Positions 40,076 to 48,884 of a stretch of 64,000 nucleotides of DNA are shown piece by piece (the stretch's first letter is position 1; every line of letters begins with the position of its first letter). Source of the stretch: Brevibacterium linens ATCC 9172 (GTDB lineage: Bacteria > Actinomycetota > Actinomycetes > Actinomycetales > Brevibacteriaceae). The stretch lies in contig NZ_FXYY01000015.1 in assembly GCF_900169165.1 (NCBI RefSeq), positions 27,100 through 91,099 of the forward strand, written 5' to 3'. A program made the position numbers and the translations under genes. Under the pieces are notes generated by a model, which had not been told where the DNA came from, made no database searches, and saw only the letters and a list, made by a program, of their open reading frames with translations.

Positions 40076-41272
40076 TCAGTCCGTCCCCGTCTGCCGATCA
40101 CGCAGATGAGTCGGACCGCGATCATCGAAGTCCATGGCTCGCGGCCGACTGAGCTCCTCGGCGCTGACGCCCCGAGCGCGAGTATCGAGTTCGGCCACGG
40201 CATCGAGCTCATCGGCGACGATGCCGGTCGACGGCAACTTCCTCGCGGTGACGAGGAACCGGGACTCCAAGGACGAGACGAACCGGTTGTAGTCCTCGAC
40301 CGACCGATCCAGACTGGCACCCATCCGAGACACATGAGACACCAGCGTGCCGACGCGTTCGTAGAGTTCCGTGCCCAGCCGCAGCACTTCGGCCGCCGAG
40401 GTGGACATATCGGCCTGCCGCCAGTTGAGTGCCACGGTCTTCAGCAGCACCAGCAGAGTCGCCGGTGAGGCGAGGACGACGTTCTTGCCCAGCGCATGGT
40501 CGATCATCTTCGGGTAGCTCGCCGCAGCGGCCGAGAGCAGCCCGTCGGTGGGGACGAAGCAGACGACGAAGTCAGGGGAGGAGTCGAACGCCTTCCAATA
40601 CTCCTTCGACGCCAGAGCATCGACGTGGCGCAGCAGCGCACGGGCATGATCCTGGCCATCTGTACCCGAGCCGGGCGCCTCGGCGGAGTCCCCGTTCATC
40701 CGTGCCGACAGCGGGGTCTTCGCATCGATGACGATCGTGCCGTCGCCGGGCAGATGGACGACCATATCGGGGCGGTGGCGCTTACCGTCCCGGTCGGCAC
40801 TGACCTGCGTGTCGAAGTCGACGTGGGGGAGGAGGCCGGCATATTCGACGATGCGTTTGAGCTGGACCTCGCCCCAGTCTCCGCGGTGCGTCGTCGAGTT
40901 CAGTGCGTTGGCCAGGGACCCGGTGGATTCCTGGAGGCGGAGGTTCTGTTGGCTGAGGTGCCCGATCTGGGAGTTCAGTCGGGTGATCTGTTCGATCTGA
41001 GTGCGGTCCTGGGTGTGCAGGTTCTCCTGCAGGTTCTTCACACTCGCGGCCAACGGTCCGATGGCCGCAGTGATCTCACCGGCCATCTGCGCATCGGCCT
41101 CGAGGTCTTCTGTGCGCTGAGACAGGATACGGGACGTGGTTTCCGCGCGGGCGAGTCTTTCGAGGTAACGGGACCGCGTGAGGCTGCGCCCGAGGAGGAA
41201 TCCGAGGGCGGTGGCGAGGACGATCGCCACGATGAAGCCGATGATGACTGCGGCAGCGGGGAAAGCATTCAT
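40076..41272 (-). CDS. rmuC: DNA recombination protein RmuC
   Basis: A 398-residue RmuC-family protein: an N-terminal membrane helix (about 5-27), a coiled coil (about 35-125) and a PD-(D/E)XK-like nuclease core with NSTTHRGDWGEVQLKRIVEY and PDMVVHLPGDGTIVIDAKTP (Asp and DAK residues). RmuC limits rearrangements at inverted repeats, which is notable in a genome rich in long palindromes. Divergent from ychF. Confidence 0.93.
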   Translation of the reverse strand: MNAFPAAAVIIGFIVAIVLATALGFLLGRSLTRSRYLERLARAETTSRILSQRTEDLEADAQMAGEITAAIGPLAASVKNLQENLHTQDRTQIEQITRLNSQIGHLSQQNLRLQESTGSLANALNSTTHRGDWGEVQLKRIVEYAGLLPHVDFDTQVSADRDGKRHRPDMVVHLPGDGTIVIDAKTPLSARMNGDSAEAPGSGTDGQDHARALLRHVDALASKEYWKAFDSSPDFVVCFVPTDGLLSAAAASYPKMIDHALGKNVVLASPATLLVLLKTVALNWRQADMSTSAAEVLRLGTELYERVGTLVSHVSRMGASLDRSVEDYNRFVSSLESRFLVTARKLPSTGIVADELDAVAELDTRARGVSAEELSRPRAMDFDDRGPTHLRDRQTGTD

Positions 41273-41330
41273 GGTCCCAGGGTGACAGAGGGCACTGACA
41301 CGAGAATTCGAGGACCACCTCGGCGACGGC

Positions 41331-41336
41331 TAGACT
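41331..41336 (+). promoter_or_regulatory. Putative -10 box of a leaderless ychF promoter
   Basis: TAGACT lies 8 nt before the GTG start of ychF, with no ribosome site between. Confidence 0.55.
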
Positions 41337-41344
41337 TGGATACC

Positions 41345-42448
41345 GTGGCTTTGACTATTGGAATCGTGGGACTGCCCAATGTCGGCAAGTCGACCATGTT
41401 TAACGCACTGACCAAGAACCAAGTTCTCGCGGCGAACTACCCGTTCGCGACGATCGAGCCGAACGTGGGCGTAGTCCCTCTGCCGGACGAGCGACTCACG
41501 CGACTGGCGGAGATCTTCTCCTCCGAACGCATCCTCAATGCCACCGTCGACTTCGTCGACATCGCCGGAATCGTGCGCGGCGCCTCCGAAGGGGAAGGCC
41601 TGGGCAACCAGTTCCTCGCCAATATCCGCGAGGCCGATGCCATCTGCCAGGTGATCCGTGGATTCGTCGACGACGATGTCGTCCACGTCGACGGCAAGAT
41701 CAGCCCAGCCGATGACATCGATACGATCAATACCGAGCTCATCCTCGCTGACCTGCAGACTCTCGAGAAGGCACGGCCGCGGATCGAGAAGGAAGTCAAG
41801 GGCAAGCGCGCTCCTGCCGAGCAGCTGACCGCGATCGATGCCGCCACCGAGATCCTCGAAGGCGGGCGGACGCTCTACCAGGCGATGCAGGCCGAGAACT
41901 TCGATGTCAGTGCGCTGCGCGAGTTGCAGCTGATGACGGTCAAGCCCTTCCTCTACGTGTTCAATGTCGACGACGAGGTGCTCGCAGACGAGGATAAGAA
42001 GAACGAGATGCGGGCACTAGTGGCTCCCGTCGAGGCGATCTTCCTCGACGCGAAGTTCGAGTCCGAACTCGCCGAACTCGACGAGGAAGAGGCCCGCGAG
42101 ATGCTCGAATCGACGGGTCAGGAGGAGAGCGGTCTCGATCAGCTCGCCCGAGTCGGCTTCGATACCCTGGGTCTGCAGACCTATCTGACGGCCGGGCCCA
42201 AGGAATCCCGTGCGTGGACGATTCCGAAGGGAGCCACCGCCCCCGAGGCGGCCGGAGTCATCCATACCGACTTCCAGAAGGGCTTCATCAAGGCCGAGAT
42301 CGTGTCCTTCGATGATCTCGATGCGAACGGTTCGATGGCTGCCGCGAAGTCCGCCGGCAAGGTCCGGATGGAAGGCAAGGACTACATCATGGTCGACGGG
42401 GACGTGGTCGAGTTTAGGACAGGACTTACATCTGGAGGTAAGAAGTAG
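41345..42448 (+). CDS. ychF: Redox-regulated ATPase YchF (Obg family) with altered C-terminus
   Basis: A 367-residue Obg-family ATPase. G1 is [15 protein letters not shown]3 [20 protein letters not shown], the G4-like motif is in [10 protein letters not shown], and the C-terminal TGS domain includes [20 protein letters not shown] and [15 protein letters not shown] 41345 is the true start; the frame is open far upstream by chance. Family members end VVEFRFNV; here the protein reads DVVEFR and then TGLTSGGKK before stop. The last nine codons are therefore foreign, supplied by the mobile element inserted at 42,404-42,418. The core enzyme should still work. Confidence 0.94.
   Translation: MALTIGIVGLPNVGKSTMFNALTKNQVLAANYPFATIEPNVGVVPLPDERLTRLAEIFSSERILNATVDFVDIAGIVRGASEGEGLGNQFLANIREADAICQVIRGFVDDDVVHVDGKISPADDIDTINTELILADLQTLEKARPRIEKEVKGKRAPAEQLTAIDAATEILEGGRTLYQAMQAENFDVSALRELQLMTVKPFLYVFNVDDEVLADEDKKNEMRALVAPVEAIFLDAKFESELAELDEEEAREMLESTGQEESGLDQLARVGFDTLGLQTYLTAGPKESRAWTIPKGATAPEAAGVIHTDFQKGFIKAEIVSFDDLDANGSMAAAKSAGKVRMEGKDYIMVDGDVVEFRTGLTSGGKK
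42401..42418 (+). other. Attachment site S1 (left junction, in ychF)
   Basis: gacgtggtcgagtttagg encodes DVVEFR at the end of native ychF. The consensus gtggtSgaRttYMgR is shared with the sites at 51613, 55349 and 63498. Downstream of the shared part the sequence no longer encodes FNV, so this is where foreign DNA begins. Confidence 0.75.
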
Positions 42449-42536
42449 CATGCCTGGATTAGCTCCGACGACGCTCCCTTCTGTGCAGCCGGTGGGCGGC
42501 TTCATTCACGGGCAGGCCGCGGCTAGAATCACAGGT

Positions 42537-42884
42537 ATGAGACAAACGCGGCCGTTCGCTATTTCAGGCGTAATAACGGGCACAGTCATGGTGGCAATCT
42601 CATTCTTCATCGAGGATGCCGCCCAATCGAAGAGCACGTTGGTTGCGGGGCTTATTGCGGCGGTCACCATTGCTGCGATACCGATTTACGATATCAACTC
42701 GTGGTCTCTCACGAAACGCTCACTCGTACATTTTCTTGCGATGCTCGCAACCGTATTTCCGCTACTTCTCTTCAGCGAATGGTTCACTCTGCCAGTGGCC
42801 ATCAGTGTGTTTTTACTGTTCGGCATCGTTGGCTGGACAATCGGCTACGTCGTCTACCGGGTTCAGGAGAAGAAGCAGGCATAG
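42537..42884 (+). CDS. DUF3021-like small membrane protein
   Basis: A 115-residue protein with four predicted membrane helices (FAISGVITGTVMVAISFF, LVAGLIAAVTIAAIPIY, FLAMLATVFPLLLFSEWF, VAISVFLLFGIVGWTIGYVV), matching DUF3021. Such proteins usually pair with a LytTR-type regulator, which is absent here. Base composition is lower in GC than in the chromosome, and it lies 90 bp inside the element's left end, so it is probably acquired cargo. The ribosome site is weak. Confidence 0.75.
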   Translation: MRQTRPFAISGVITGTVMVAISFFIEDAAQSKSTLVAGLIAAVTIAAIPIYDINSWSLTKRSLVHFLAMLATVFPLLLFSEWFTLPVAISVFLLFGIVGWTIGYVVYRVQEKKQA

Positions 42885-42977
42885 AGCTGACCCTCAGGGG
42901 TAGAATAAGACCGCGCACACGCGCACGATCACGGGTAAGTGCGTTTGGGGCACCTCGGCTAGCCAACAACCCACGTA

Positions 42978-43256
42978 ATGCGCGTTCGCCCACGTGCCGG
43001 GGTGAACCCGGGCTGGCTCTACCTGTGTTTCGCCAGCTGGCAGGTACAGGCTCAGGTGAAGGCGCAATCGTGCGGCTCAGTGGTCGACGCCGTTTACCCG
43101 GGCGACCTGGACGACGTGATCCTCCCGCCGATCGATGAAGTCCGTGGAGACGCTGCGTACCAGTGCTGGAAGGACTTCGCCGAGGCTAACCGGTTGGAGG
43201 CCAACGCAATAGACCGGCTTGAGAGTTCAATGTTGGCGAGCGTAGAGGCTTCATAA
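42978..43256 (+). pseudogene. Fragment resembling the C-terminus of a type I restriction specificity subunit (HsdS)
   Basis: About 90 codons end in a pattern seen at the C-terminus of HsdS target-recognition domains: NPGWLYLCFASWQVQAQ, SVVDAVYPGDLDDVILPP (compare G..v.hi.p.dl..i.iP) and a final helix EANRLEANAIDRLES. The rest of hsdS and the hsdM/hsdR genes are missing. I read it as a remnant of a restriction system; the match is by pattern only. Confidence 0.5.
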
Positions 43257-43506
43257 GCCCCACTCAGCAGGCACGAGTTCGGCTAGTCAACGGGCCCCGA
43301 GCATGCCTGCGCCGGCCGTGTGCCACCCGCGAGCCAATTCTGGCCGGTCTGGCCGTTCATGGACCGCTGACTTCTTATGGTGACGCCGCCGAAAGTAGTA
43401 TTGCCACGCCTGCAGCCCAACGGCGTGATCCTTCCGAGATTGTAGGAGGGGAGCGCATATTCCTGTGTCCCGAACACTGCTTACGTGATGCTGTTATGGT
43501 GCACGT

Positions 43507-45054
43507 ATGAGCAGCGCACCCCGCAAGGCAGCCATCTACCTCCGTATCTCTCAGGACCGCGAGATGGATGGGCTCGCCATCGAACGCCAGCGCGAGGATT
43601 GTGAGAACCTCGCTCGGTTCCGGCGCTGGGAGATCGTCGAGACCTATGTGGACCAGTCGAAGAGCGCTACCGACCGGTCCGCGATCCGTCCGGACTACGA
43701 CCGCATGGTCGCCGACTACCTGGTCGGACGGTTCGACGCCATCATCTGCTACGACCTCGACAGGCTCACCCGGCAGCCGCGGCAGCTGGAGGACTGGATC
43801 GACGCCGCCGAGCTTCGCGGCCTCGCCCTCGTAACGGCCAACGGCGACGCGGACCTCTCCACCGACGGCGGTCGCATGTACGCACGCATCAAGGCCGCCG
43901 TGGCGCGCGCCGAGATGGAGCGCAAGAGCGCCCGTCAGTCTGCGGCGCAGAGACAGCGCGCTATGCAGGGGCGTGCCCCGAAGGGCATGCGTCCGCTTGG
44001 TTATGCCGTCGACGGCAGTGTGATGCCTGATGAAGCCGTGGTCGTGAAAGCGATCTATGCCCTGTTCTCGAGGATCGAAAACCCTGAGTCGCTACGCTCG
44101 CTCGCCCGGGCGCTCAGTGGTACCGAGAAGATCAAAGGGCTCTCTGCCCTTCCCAAGCACACGCACACAGTCAGCGTCGAGCGCGCCGCCGCCCGCGAGG
44201 AGCAGGGCCTCGACCCCCGACCGATCGTCGAAGACGGTCCGTGGTCGCCTTCGACCGTGCTCGGCATCCTGCGCAACCCGCGTTATGCGGCGCTGAGCAC
44301 TTACACGCCGAAGTTCGCCCAGGCGGACGGGAAGCGTCGCCGGATGTGGAAGGCACAAATCCTCCGCGACGACGCCGGAGAGCCGATCCGGGGCCAGTGG
44401 GAGCGGATCGTCGATGACGAAACCTGGTGGAAGGTCCAGGAGATTCTCGACGACAAGAAGCGCGTGACCAACACCAGTGGTGCAACCAAACGCAAGCGCC
44501 TCGGGAGTGGACTGTACCGCTGTGGTGTCGTCGTCTCTGTGACTGGAGAGGTCTGCGGCAAGAAAGTCACAGGCGCACCACGCGGGTACACGTGCCCAGG
44601 TCACTTGGTCCGCTCTGGTCCCGCCATAGACGAGTACGTCACGAAGGCAATCAGCGCCCGTCTCGCCATGGATGACGCGGCGGAGAAGATCCTCAAGCCC
44701 AAGGACAGCTCACAGACCGAGGCCCTCGACGCTGCGATCAGCGACCAACGAGCCAGGATCAGTCGTGCGCAGCACGACTACGACGAGGAGATCATCGAGG
44801 GGCGCGACCTCAAGCGCGTGCGCGACGCCGCCGAGGAGCGCATACAGGAGCTGGAGGCCCAAAAGGCACTGCGGGGACGCGCTGGTGTGCTGCGACCAAT
44901 CCTCGACACCGATGACCCGCCAGGCGCGTTCAGAGGCGCATCGCTTGAGATCCGACGTCAAGTGATCGACGCGCTGGTTACTGTCACGGTGTTTCCACAG
45001 CCCAGAGGGCGCAAAGGGTTCGATCCAGCATCGGTCGAGATCGTGTCGAAGTAG
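43507..45054 (+). CDS. Large serine recombinase (integrase)
   Basis: A 515-residue large serine recombinase. The resolvase domain (about 8-155) has the nucleophile Ser15 in IYLRISQDREMDG and the arginine motif ICYDLDRLTRQPRQLEDW. The recombinase domain follows (about 180-330; WSPSTVLGILRNPRYAA), then a zinc ribbon (LYRCGVVV with GEVCGKK) and a coiled coil (about 405-455) that controls directionality. It is the only integrase in the accessory region and so the prime candidate for recombination at the ychF site, 1.1 kb from S1. Confidence 0.93.
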   Translation: MSSAPRKAAIYLRISQDREMDGLAIERQREDCENLARFRRWEIVETYVDQSKSATDRSAIRPDYDRMVADYLVGRFDAIICYDLDRLTRQPRQLEDWIDAAELRGLALVTANGDADLSTDGGRMYARIKAAVARAEMERKSARQSAAQRQRAMQGRAPKGMRPLGYAVDGSVMPDEAVVVKAIYALFSRIENPESLRSLARALSGTEKIKGLSALPKHTHTVSVERAAAREEQGLDPRPIVEDGPWSPSTVLGILRNPRYAALSTYTPKFAQADGKRRRMWKAQILRDDAGEPIRGQWERIVDDETWWKVQEILDDKKRVTNTSGATKRKRLGSGLYRCGVVVSVTGEVCGKKVTGAPRGYTCPGHLVRSGPAIDEYVTKAISARLAMDDAAEKILKPKDSSQTEALDAAISDQRARISRAQHDYDEEIIEGRDLKRVRDAAEERIQELEAQKALRGRAGVLRPILDTDDPPGAFRGASLEIRRQVIDALVTVTVFPQPRGRKGFDPASVEIVSK

Positions 45055-45059
45055 GCCGC

Positions 45060-45119
45060 GGTCCGCGAAGCGGACCCGGGAGGTCTCCCGAGAGCGGCTG
45101 ACGCGGCATAAGCGCGTCA
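45060..45119 (+). terminator. Hairpins downstream of the recombinase gene
   Basis: ggtccgc-gaa-gcggacc at 45060-45076 and tgacgcg-gcataag-cgcgtca at 45099-45119, the latter followed by a short T-run, lie between the recombinase stop and ardA. Confidence 0.6.
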
Positions 45120-45179
45120 TTTCACTAGAGCCTGACTGCCAGTCGCGCCACCGCTCTCCTCGACACAGAGGAGACCGCT

Positions 45180-45719
45180 ATGACAAGGAGCTTCGACACT
45201 ACACCCCGCGTTTGGATCGGCTGCCTCCAGTGCTACAACGAAGGGAATCTCGTTGGTGACTGGCACAACGCAACTGATGCAGATGAGATCACGACATCGC
45301 AGCTGCACGGACGCGCAATCGACCCTGGTACCCACGAAGAACTCTGGTGCCTCGATCATGAGAACCTACCCATCACAGCGGAGTGCTCACCTCGTGACGC
45401 CGCCGAGCTGGCCCGCACCCTCGAAGACGTGCCTGAACGTGAGAGGCCCGCTCTCAATGCCTGGGTCCTGTCCGGCGACTACATCGAAGACGGGGACGGG
45501 CTGCCGAGCATCAGCGACTTTGAAGAACGTTACTGCGGGGAATGGTCATCATTTCGCGAGTACGCCGAGCAACTCGTCGAAGACAGCGGCCTGCTGGCCG
45601 ACGTGCCCGAGGAGGTAGCCCGCTACTTCGACTGGGAGGCATGGACCCGCGACCTCATATACGACTACGCGGTCATGGACGACGGCTCCCACGGCGCCTA
45701 CGTCTTCCGGAGCCTGTGA
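45180..45719 (+). CDS. ardA: Antirestriction protein ArdA
   Basis: A 179-residue ArdA, an acidic DNA mimic that inhibits type I restriction enzymes during DNA entry. The start PRVWIGCLQCYNEGNLVGDW matches the family pattern (P.i.v..l..YN.G...G.W), followed by EELWCLDHENLP and the very acidic middle part, with WEAWTRDLIYDYAV at the C-terminus. GAGGAG precedes the ATG. It is typical of mobilisable elements and heads a small operon. Confidence 0.92.
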   Translation: MTRSFDTTPRVWIGCLQCYNEGNLVGDWHNATDADEITTSQLHGRAIDPGTHEELWCLDHENLPITAECSPRDAAELARTLEDVPERERPALNAWVLSGDYIEDGDGLPSISDFEERYCGEWSSFREYAEQLVEDSGLLADVPEEVARYFDWEAWTRDLIYDYAVMDDGSHGAYVFRSL

Positions 45720-45901
45720 TGTCGGACAACGAACTGACGCTCTGCCTGTGCTTCGAATGCTCGCCACCCGAGTTCACGGACCGCGCTTATGTCGTCGTAC
45801 CCGACCGAGGAATGTGGCGCGTCCACACCTGCCCTACCCACGGCCCGGTCTCCGTGGCGGAGGTCCCCGTGAAGCCGGTCAGCACTCAAGAGGAGGAATG
45901 A
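45719..45901 (+). CDS. Small cysteine-containing protein, second gene of the ardA operon
   Basis: A 60-residue protein beginning MSDNELTLCLCFECSPPEF and containing VHTCPTHGPVS. The pattern Cys-X-Cys-X2-Cys with a later Cys-X2-His suggests a small zinc-binding knuckle. It is coupled to ardA by TGATG and followed by an AGGAGG site for the next gene. I do not recognise a family; a role in element maintenance or host takeover is only inferred from the operon. Confidence 0.65.
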   Translation: MSDNELTLCLCFECSPPEFTDRAYVVVPDRGMWRVHTCPTHGPVSVAEVPVKPVSTQEEE

Positions 45902-45903
45902 AG

Positions 45904-46143
45904 ATGTCCGCAGAGAGCAATGCCCGTGACCACATCCACGCATTCCGGTGGTGGGTGGGCAACCCCGAGATGACTCGCGCCGAAGCAGAGCTGCGGGACC
46001 TCGCCGCACTGCGCGAAGCGGTGGAGTACGAGATCGCCATGCACGCTCACCAGGTCGCCACATACGAGGGCATCTCCTGGGCAACTGTCGCTGATGCCCT
46101 CAGCATCAGTCCCGCTGCTGCCCGCCGTCGCTATAAGCGCTGA
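45904..46143 (+). CDS. Small helix-turn-helix-like protein, third gene of the ardA operon
   Basis: A 79-residue protein ending YEGISWATVADALSISPAAARRRYKR, which looks like a sigma-region-4/HTH unit (ISWATVADALSISPAAARRR as helix-turn-helix). AGGAGG lies 7 nt before ATG 45904. It ends 13 bp inside the convergent XRE gene. It could regulate the ardA operon; no family name can be given. Confidence 0.65.
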   Translation: MSAESNARDHIHAFRWWVGNPEMTRAEAELRDLAALREAVEYEIAMHAHQVATYEGISWATVADALSISPAAARRRYKR

Positions 46144-46376
46144 GTCGTGGTCGAGGCGTCGACGCCGACCGTGAGCAACGCGACGCTGTCCACACGAAGG
46201 GCCTCGGCAAGAGCGTCGATCGAGTCGAGCGTGAGGTTGCGCTCGCCCCGTTCGATGCCCGCGAGATAGCGCGGCGTCACATCGAGATCTTCAGCCAGCT
46301 TCTCTTGGGTAAGCCCTCTCGACACGCGCAGGGCGCGGAGGTTCCGGCCCAGGCGGTGTTTGAGGGATTCCTTCAC
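46131..46376 (-). CDS. XRE-family helix-turn-helix regulator
   Basis: An 81-residue regulator with a standard HTH_3 domain: LRALRVSRGLTQEKLAEDLD then TPRYLAGIERGERNLTLDSI. It starts with GTG 46376. It closely resembles the truncated XRE gene at 58449 (the segment RYLAGIERGERNLTLDS is identical), which links segments A and C. It faces the ardA operon and is divergent from the lipoprotein gene, so it probably controls both or itself. Confidence 0.88.
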   Translation of the reverse strand: MKESLKHRLGRNLRALRVSRGLTQEKLAEDLDVTPRYLAGIERGERNLTLDSIDALAEALRVDSVALLTVGVDASTTTQRL

Positions 46377-46494
46377 CCTTCAAGCCTCAAAGAAGGAAGC
46401 GAAGAGTACCAGGTACTCATCGCTTCCACTAGGATTAGTGGCTAGACCAGGACATGTGCACAGAGAGGAACGCGCCTACCCGCGCAAGCGAACG

Positions 46495-47415
46495 ATGAAG
46501 AGAACACTGCACCGACCAGCGGCAATGATCGCCGCGGCGATCCTCGGCCTCACCCTTGTGGGATGCGGCTCCGACCCGGCGGAGACGCCTGACAACGAGA
46601 CCGGGGGTGACACCGCTGCCAGCGTCTACGAGTTTCAGACCAACGGCATCGAGCCGTCGAACGAAGTGACCGTCCGCACACCCGACGACCTCCGAGAGGT
46701 CATGGGCGCAGACGCTAACAATCTCGTCATTGACCAGATCGTTGTGACCGGCCACGACCTTGGCGGCGCGCAGGTCTGCGCGGCTGACTTGGCGATCACG
46801 TACATGGACGGTCAGCCCGATGGCCTCGTGTCGGCAGGATCAGACGCCGGTCAGCGGTCGCAGGCGGAGGACGCACTTCTGGAACGCTCCGAAGCATCTT
46901 CGATCGAAGAGATTGTCGCCGAGGTCGATGGGCTCATCGCCGACGGCGAAGAGCGCGGTCTCACGGCCCAGCAAATCGGAGACCGAATCGAGATGTTCGC
47001 CGGGATCCAGGGCACCTTCTACACCGACGGTGCGACCGGCCAAGAAGTGGTGGATGGCTACCTCAGCGGCGGCAGTGAAGGCGAGTCGACGAACGCGGGG
47101 ATCATCGCCAAGGCGCTGGGACTCACTTCCAGCAAGGAACCCAACGCGCTATCCGACTTCGACGAGTCCGCACCCGAGGCGGGCACGTACATTGCCGCTG
47201 ACTTCTCGACCCTCACCGTGGTAGGCGACTGCGCCGCCTCCGCGACCGACCCGGACAACGCGATTGAGTTGGAGCTACCCTTGGTTGACGCCGACGGAAA
47301 GAGCGACACCACCGCGACCGTCCAGCTGTCGGTGATGGCCGACGGCACCATCGGGGTGGCAGGTGAGGTCAAGGACTACATGCGCGACGCCAACGACAAC
47401 TGGATCGCGAGCTGA
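46495..47415 (+). CDS. Lipoprotein of unknown function
   Basis: A 306-residue exported lipoprotein: signal peptide MKRTLHRPAAMIAAAILGLT followed by the lipobox LVGC, with Cys as the lipidated residue. The mature part is acidic and includes EVTVRTPDDLREVMGADANN and VVGDCAASATDPDNAIELEL. No domain is recognised. Surface lipoproteins on mobile elements can act in exclusion, phage adsorption blocking or adhesion; none of these can be shown here. It ends at a terminator shared with the convergent mob gene. Confidence 0.8.
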   Translation: MKRTLHRPAAMIAAAILGLTLVGCGSDPAETPDNETGGDTAASVYEFQTNGIEPSNEVTVRTPDDLREVMGADANNLVIDQIVVTGHDLGGAQVCAADLAITYMDGQPDGLVSAGSDAGQRSQAEDALLERSEASSIEEIVAEVDGLIADGEERGLTAQQIGDRIEMFAGIQGTFYTDGATGQEVVDGYLSGGSEGESTNAGIIAKALGLTSSKEPNALSDFDESAPEAGTYIAADFSTLTVVGDCAASATDPDNAIELELPLVDADGKSDTTATVQLSVMADGTIGVAGEVKDYMRDANDNWIAS

Positions 47416-47429
47416 CCGCTCCTCACTCG

Positions 47430-47469
47430 ACGCAGAACCCAGCAGCTTGATGGCTGCGGGGTTCTGCGT
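47430..47469. terminator. Bidirectional terminator hairpin
   Basis: A 17-bp stem with one mismatch (acgcagaacccagcagc and its near complement) lies between the convergent lipoprotein and mob genes. Confidence 0.8.
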
Positions 47470-47477
47470 TTCCAAAG

Positions 47478-48821
47478 CTATGCCTGCCCACCAAACTGGT
47501 GGCCCGCATCCTGCTCCGGCTCCTCTGTGCTGATCTCGGTCGCCAGGTCTCGGATGAGGCGCGACTGTGCAGCGACAGTGCGCTCCTTCCACTTCTCGAA
47601 GCTCGGGCCCCGGTACGTTCCGAGCCCGTCAGTCGTGCGCCGCTGATGCTTCTTGAACTCGCTCTTTGCGTGCTGCTCGAACCGATCAAACAGCGTCGTG
47701 CCGTCCTTGAACTTCGTCCCCTTGAGGAAGCGTGTCATTACTGCCGACTGCGCAGCGAGAAGATCCTTGCGCACGTCCTCGTAGCTCGGGTGGGATGGCG
47801 GAGGCCCAGCCTCCCGCAGTTCGCGCTCAATCTCATCGTGCAGCGCGTGCAGATGCACTTCCCGTGCCCTCGCAGCGGCCCTCGCCTCTTCAGCATCCAT
47901 GCGAGTCTGTTCAGCTGCGTGACGAGCCTGTGCAGTATCACGCTCGGCCAATTCACGACCTTCGGCGTACCCATCCGTCTTCGCCTTGCTGCGCAGCTTC
48001 GGGAGATCGGCCCGCTCAGCCTGGAGGGCATCGCGTTCGGTCTTGGCAGCCTGGCAGTCTTCCCACGCCTTCTTGCTGTTGCGTTCTGTGTCGGCCAGAT
48101 GCGCGGCAGCCTTCTCCGCGGTGCGCTTGGTGCGCACCGCGCGAGCCTGAAACTCACTACTCGACAGATGCTCGGTCGAGCGCTCGGTCACGGCATGCTC
48201 GACTTCATACCCGATCTTCTCCATGTGGGCACGAAGCTCACGATGCTGACGCTTGAGATCGCCCGGACCCTTGAAGAAGTCCTTCTGCGACAAACGACCA
48301 TCCTGGGTCACCGGCGTGATCATGACCTGCAGCTGCGGTGAGTGCTCATCGAGGTGGATCGAGCCACCTACGACATTGGCCTGTCCGAACTCGGCACTTG
48401 CCCAGTTGAGCGCAGCGATCGTGAGGCGGCCAGCCTCCTCGTTCAGACCCTCGTTCCTCCACTCAGGACAGTGATCTTCGAACCACGATGGATCGAGCTG
48501 CAGCACGATCCCGCGCATAACCACTGCATCCTTGCGCAGAGACTTGTGTACGGTGGCGAGCCGCGTGTTCAGGTACTCCTCCAACTCGTTGGACGGAGGG
48601 TCGCCATCGACCGACTGCACCGACCGGTAGCTGCCACCGCGATCGTTGACGAACGACATATTCAGGTGTGTTCTACTCGTATCGATGTTCGTGTTCGCGT
48701 GCTTGAACGAGTACCCGGCAGCCTCATCGGCCTCCCGTGCGATGTGTCGCATGAAACCCTGCACATGCCCTCCCGCGCGACCCACCTTGTGGCTCGCGTC
48801 ATACGTCATCGTGTAACTCAT
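47478..48821 (-). CDS. mob: MobV-family relaxase (plasmid recombination/mobilisation protein)
   Basis: A 447-residue MobV/Pre relaxase. The N-terminal domain has the family motif as AGYSFKHANTNIDTSRTHLN (conserved Asn, Asp, Arg-Thr, Asn), and the metal-binding histidine motif is in GGSIHLDEHSPQLQVMITP. The C-terminal half (about 210-350) is a long coiled coil. ATG 48821 has GAGGAG 7 nt upstream; the frame is open further but crosses the oriT-like region. It would nick oriT and lead the strand through a helper conjugation system. Confidence 0.88.
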   Translation of the reverse strand: MSYTMTYDASHKVGRAGGHVQGFMRHIAREADEAAGYSFKHANTNIDTSRTHLNMSFVNDRGGSYRSVQSVDGDPPSNELEEYLNTRLATVHKSLRKDAVVMRGIVLQLDPSWFEDHCPEWRNEGLNEEAGRLTIAALNWASAEFGQANVVGGSIHLDEHSPQLQVMITPVTQDGRLSQKDFFKGPGDLKRQHRELRAHMEKIGYEVEHAVTERSTEHLSSSEFQARAVRTKRTAEKAAAHLADTERNSKKAWEDCQAAKTERDALQAERADLPKLRSKAKTDGYAEGRELAERDTAQARHAAEQTRMDAEEARAAARAREVHLHALHDEIERELREAGPPPSHPSYEDVRKDLLAAQSAVMTRFLKGTKFKDGTTLFDRFEQHAKSEFKKHQRRTTDGLGTYRGPSFEKWKERTVAAQSRLIRDLATEISTEEPEQDAGHQFGGQA

Positions 48822-48884
48822 GCTGATCTCCTCTCGACCTGTTCCAGGGAAGCACCGCCTGTTGACGCTGCTTCCCCGGAGCCC

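Noticed and set aside
40496..41344. 283-codon upstream extension of ychF
   Set aside because: It is antisense to rmuC; YchF proteins start at the [16 protein letters not shown] position.
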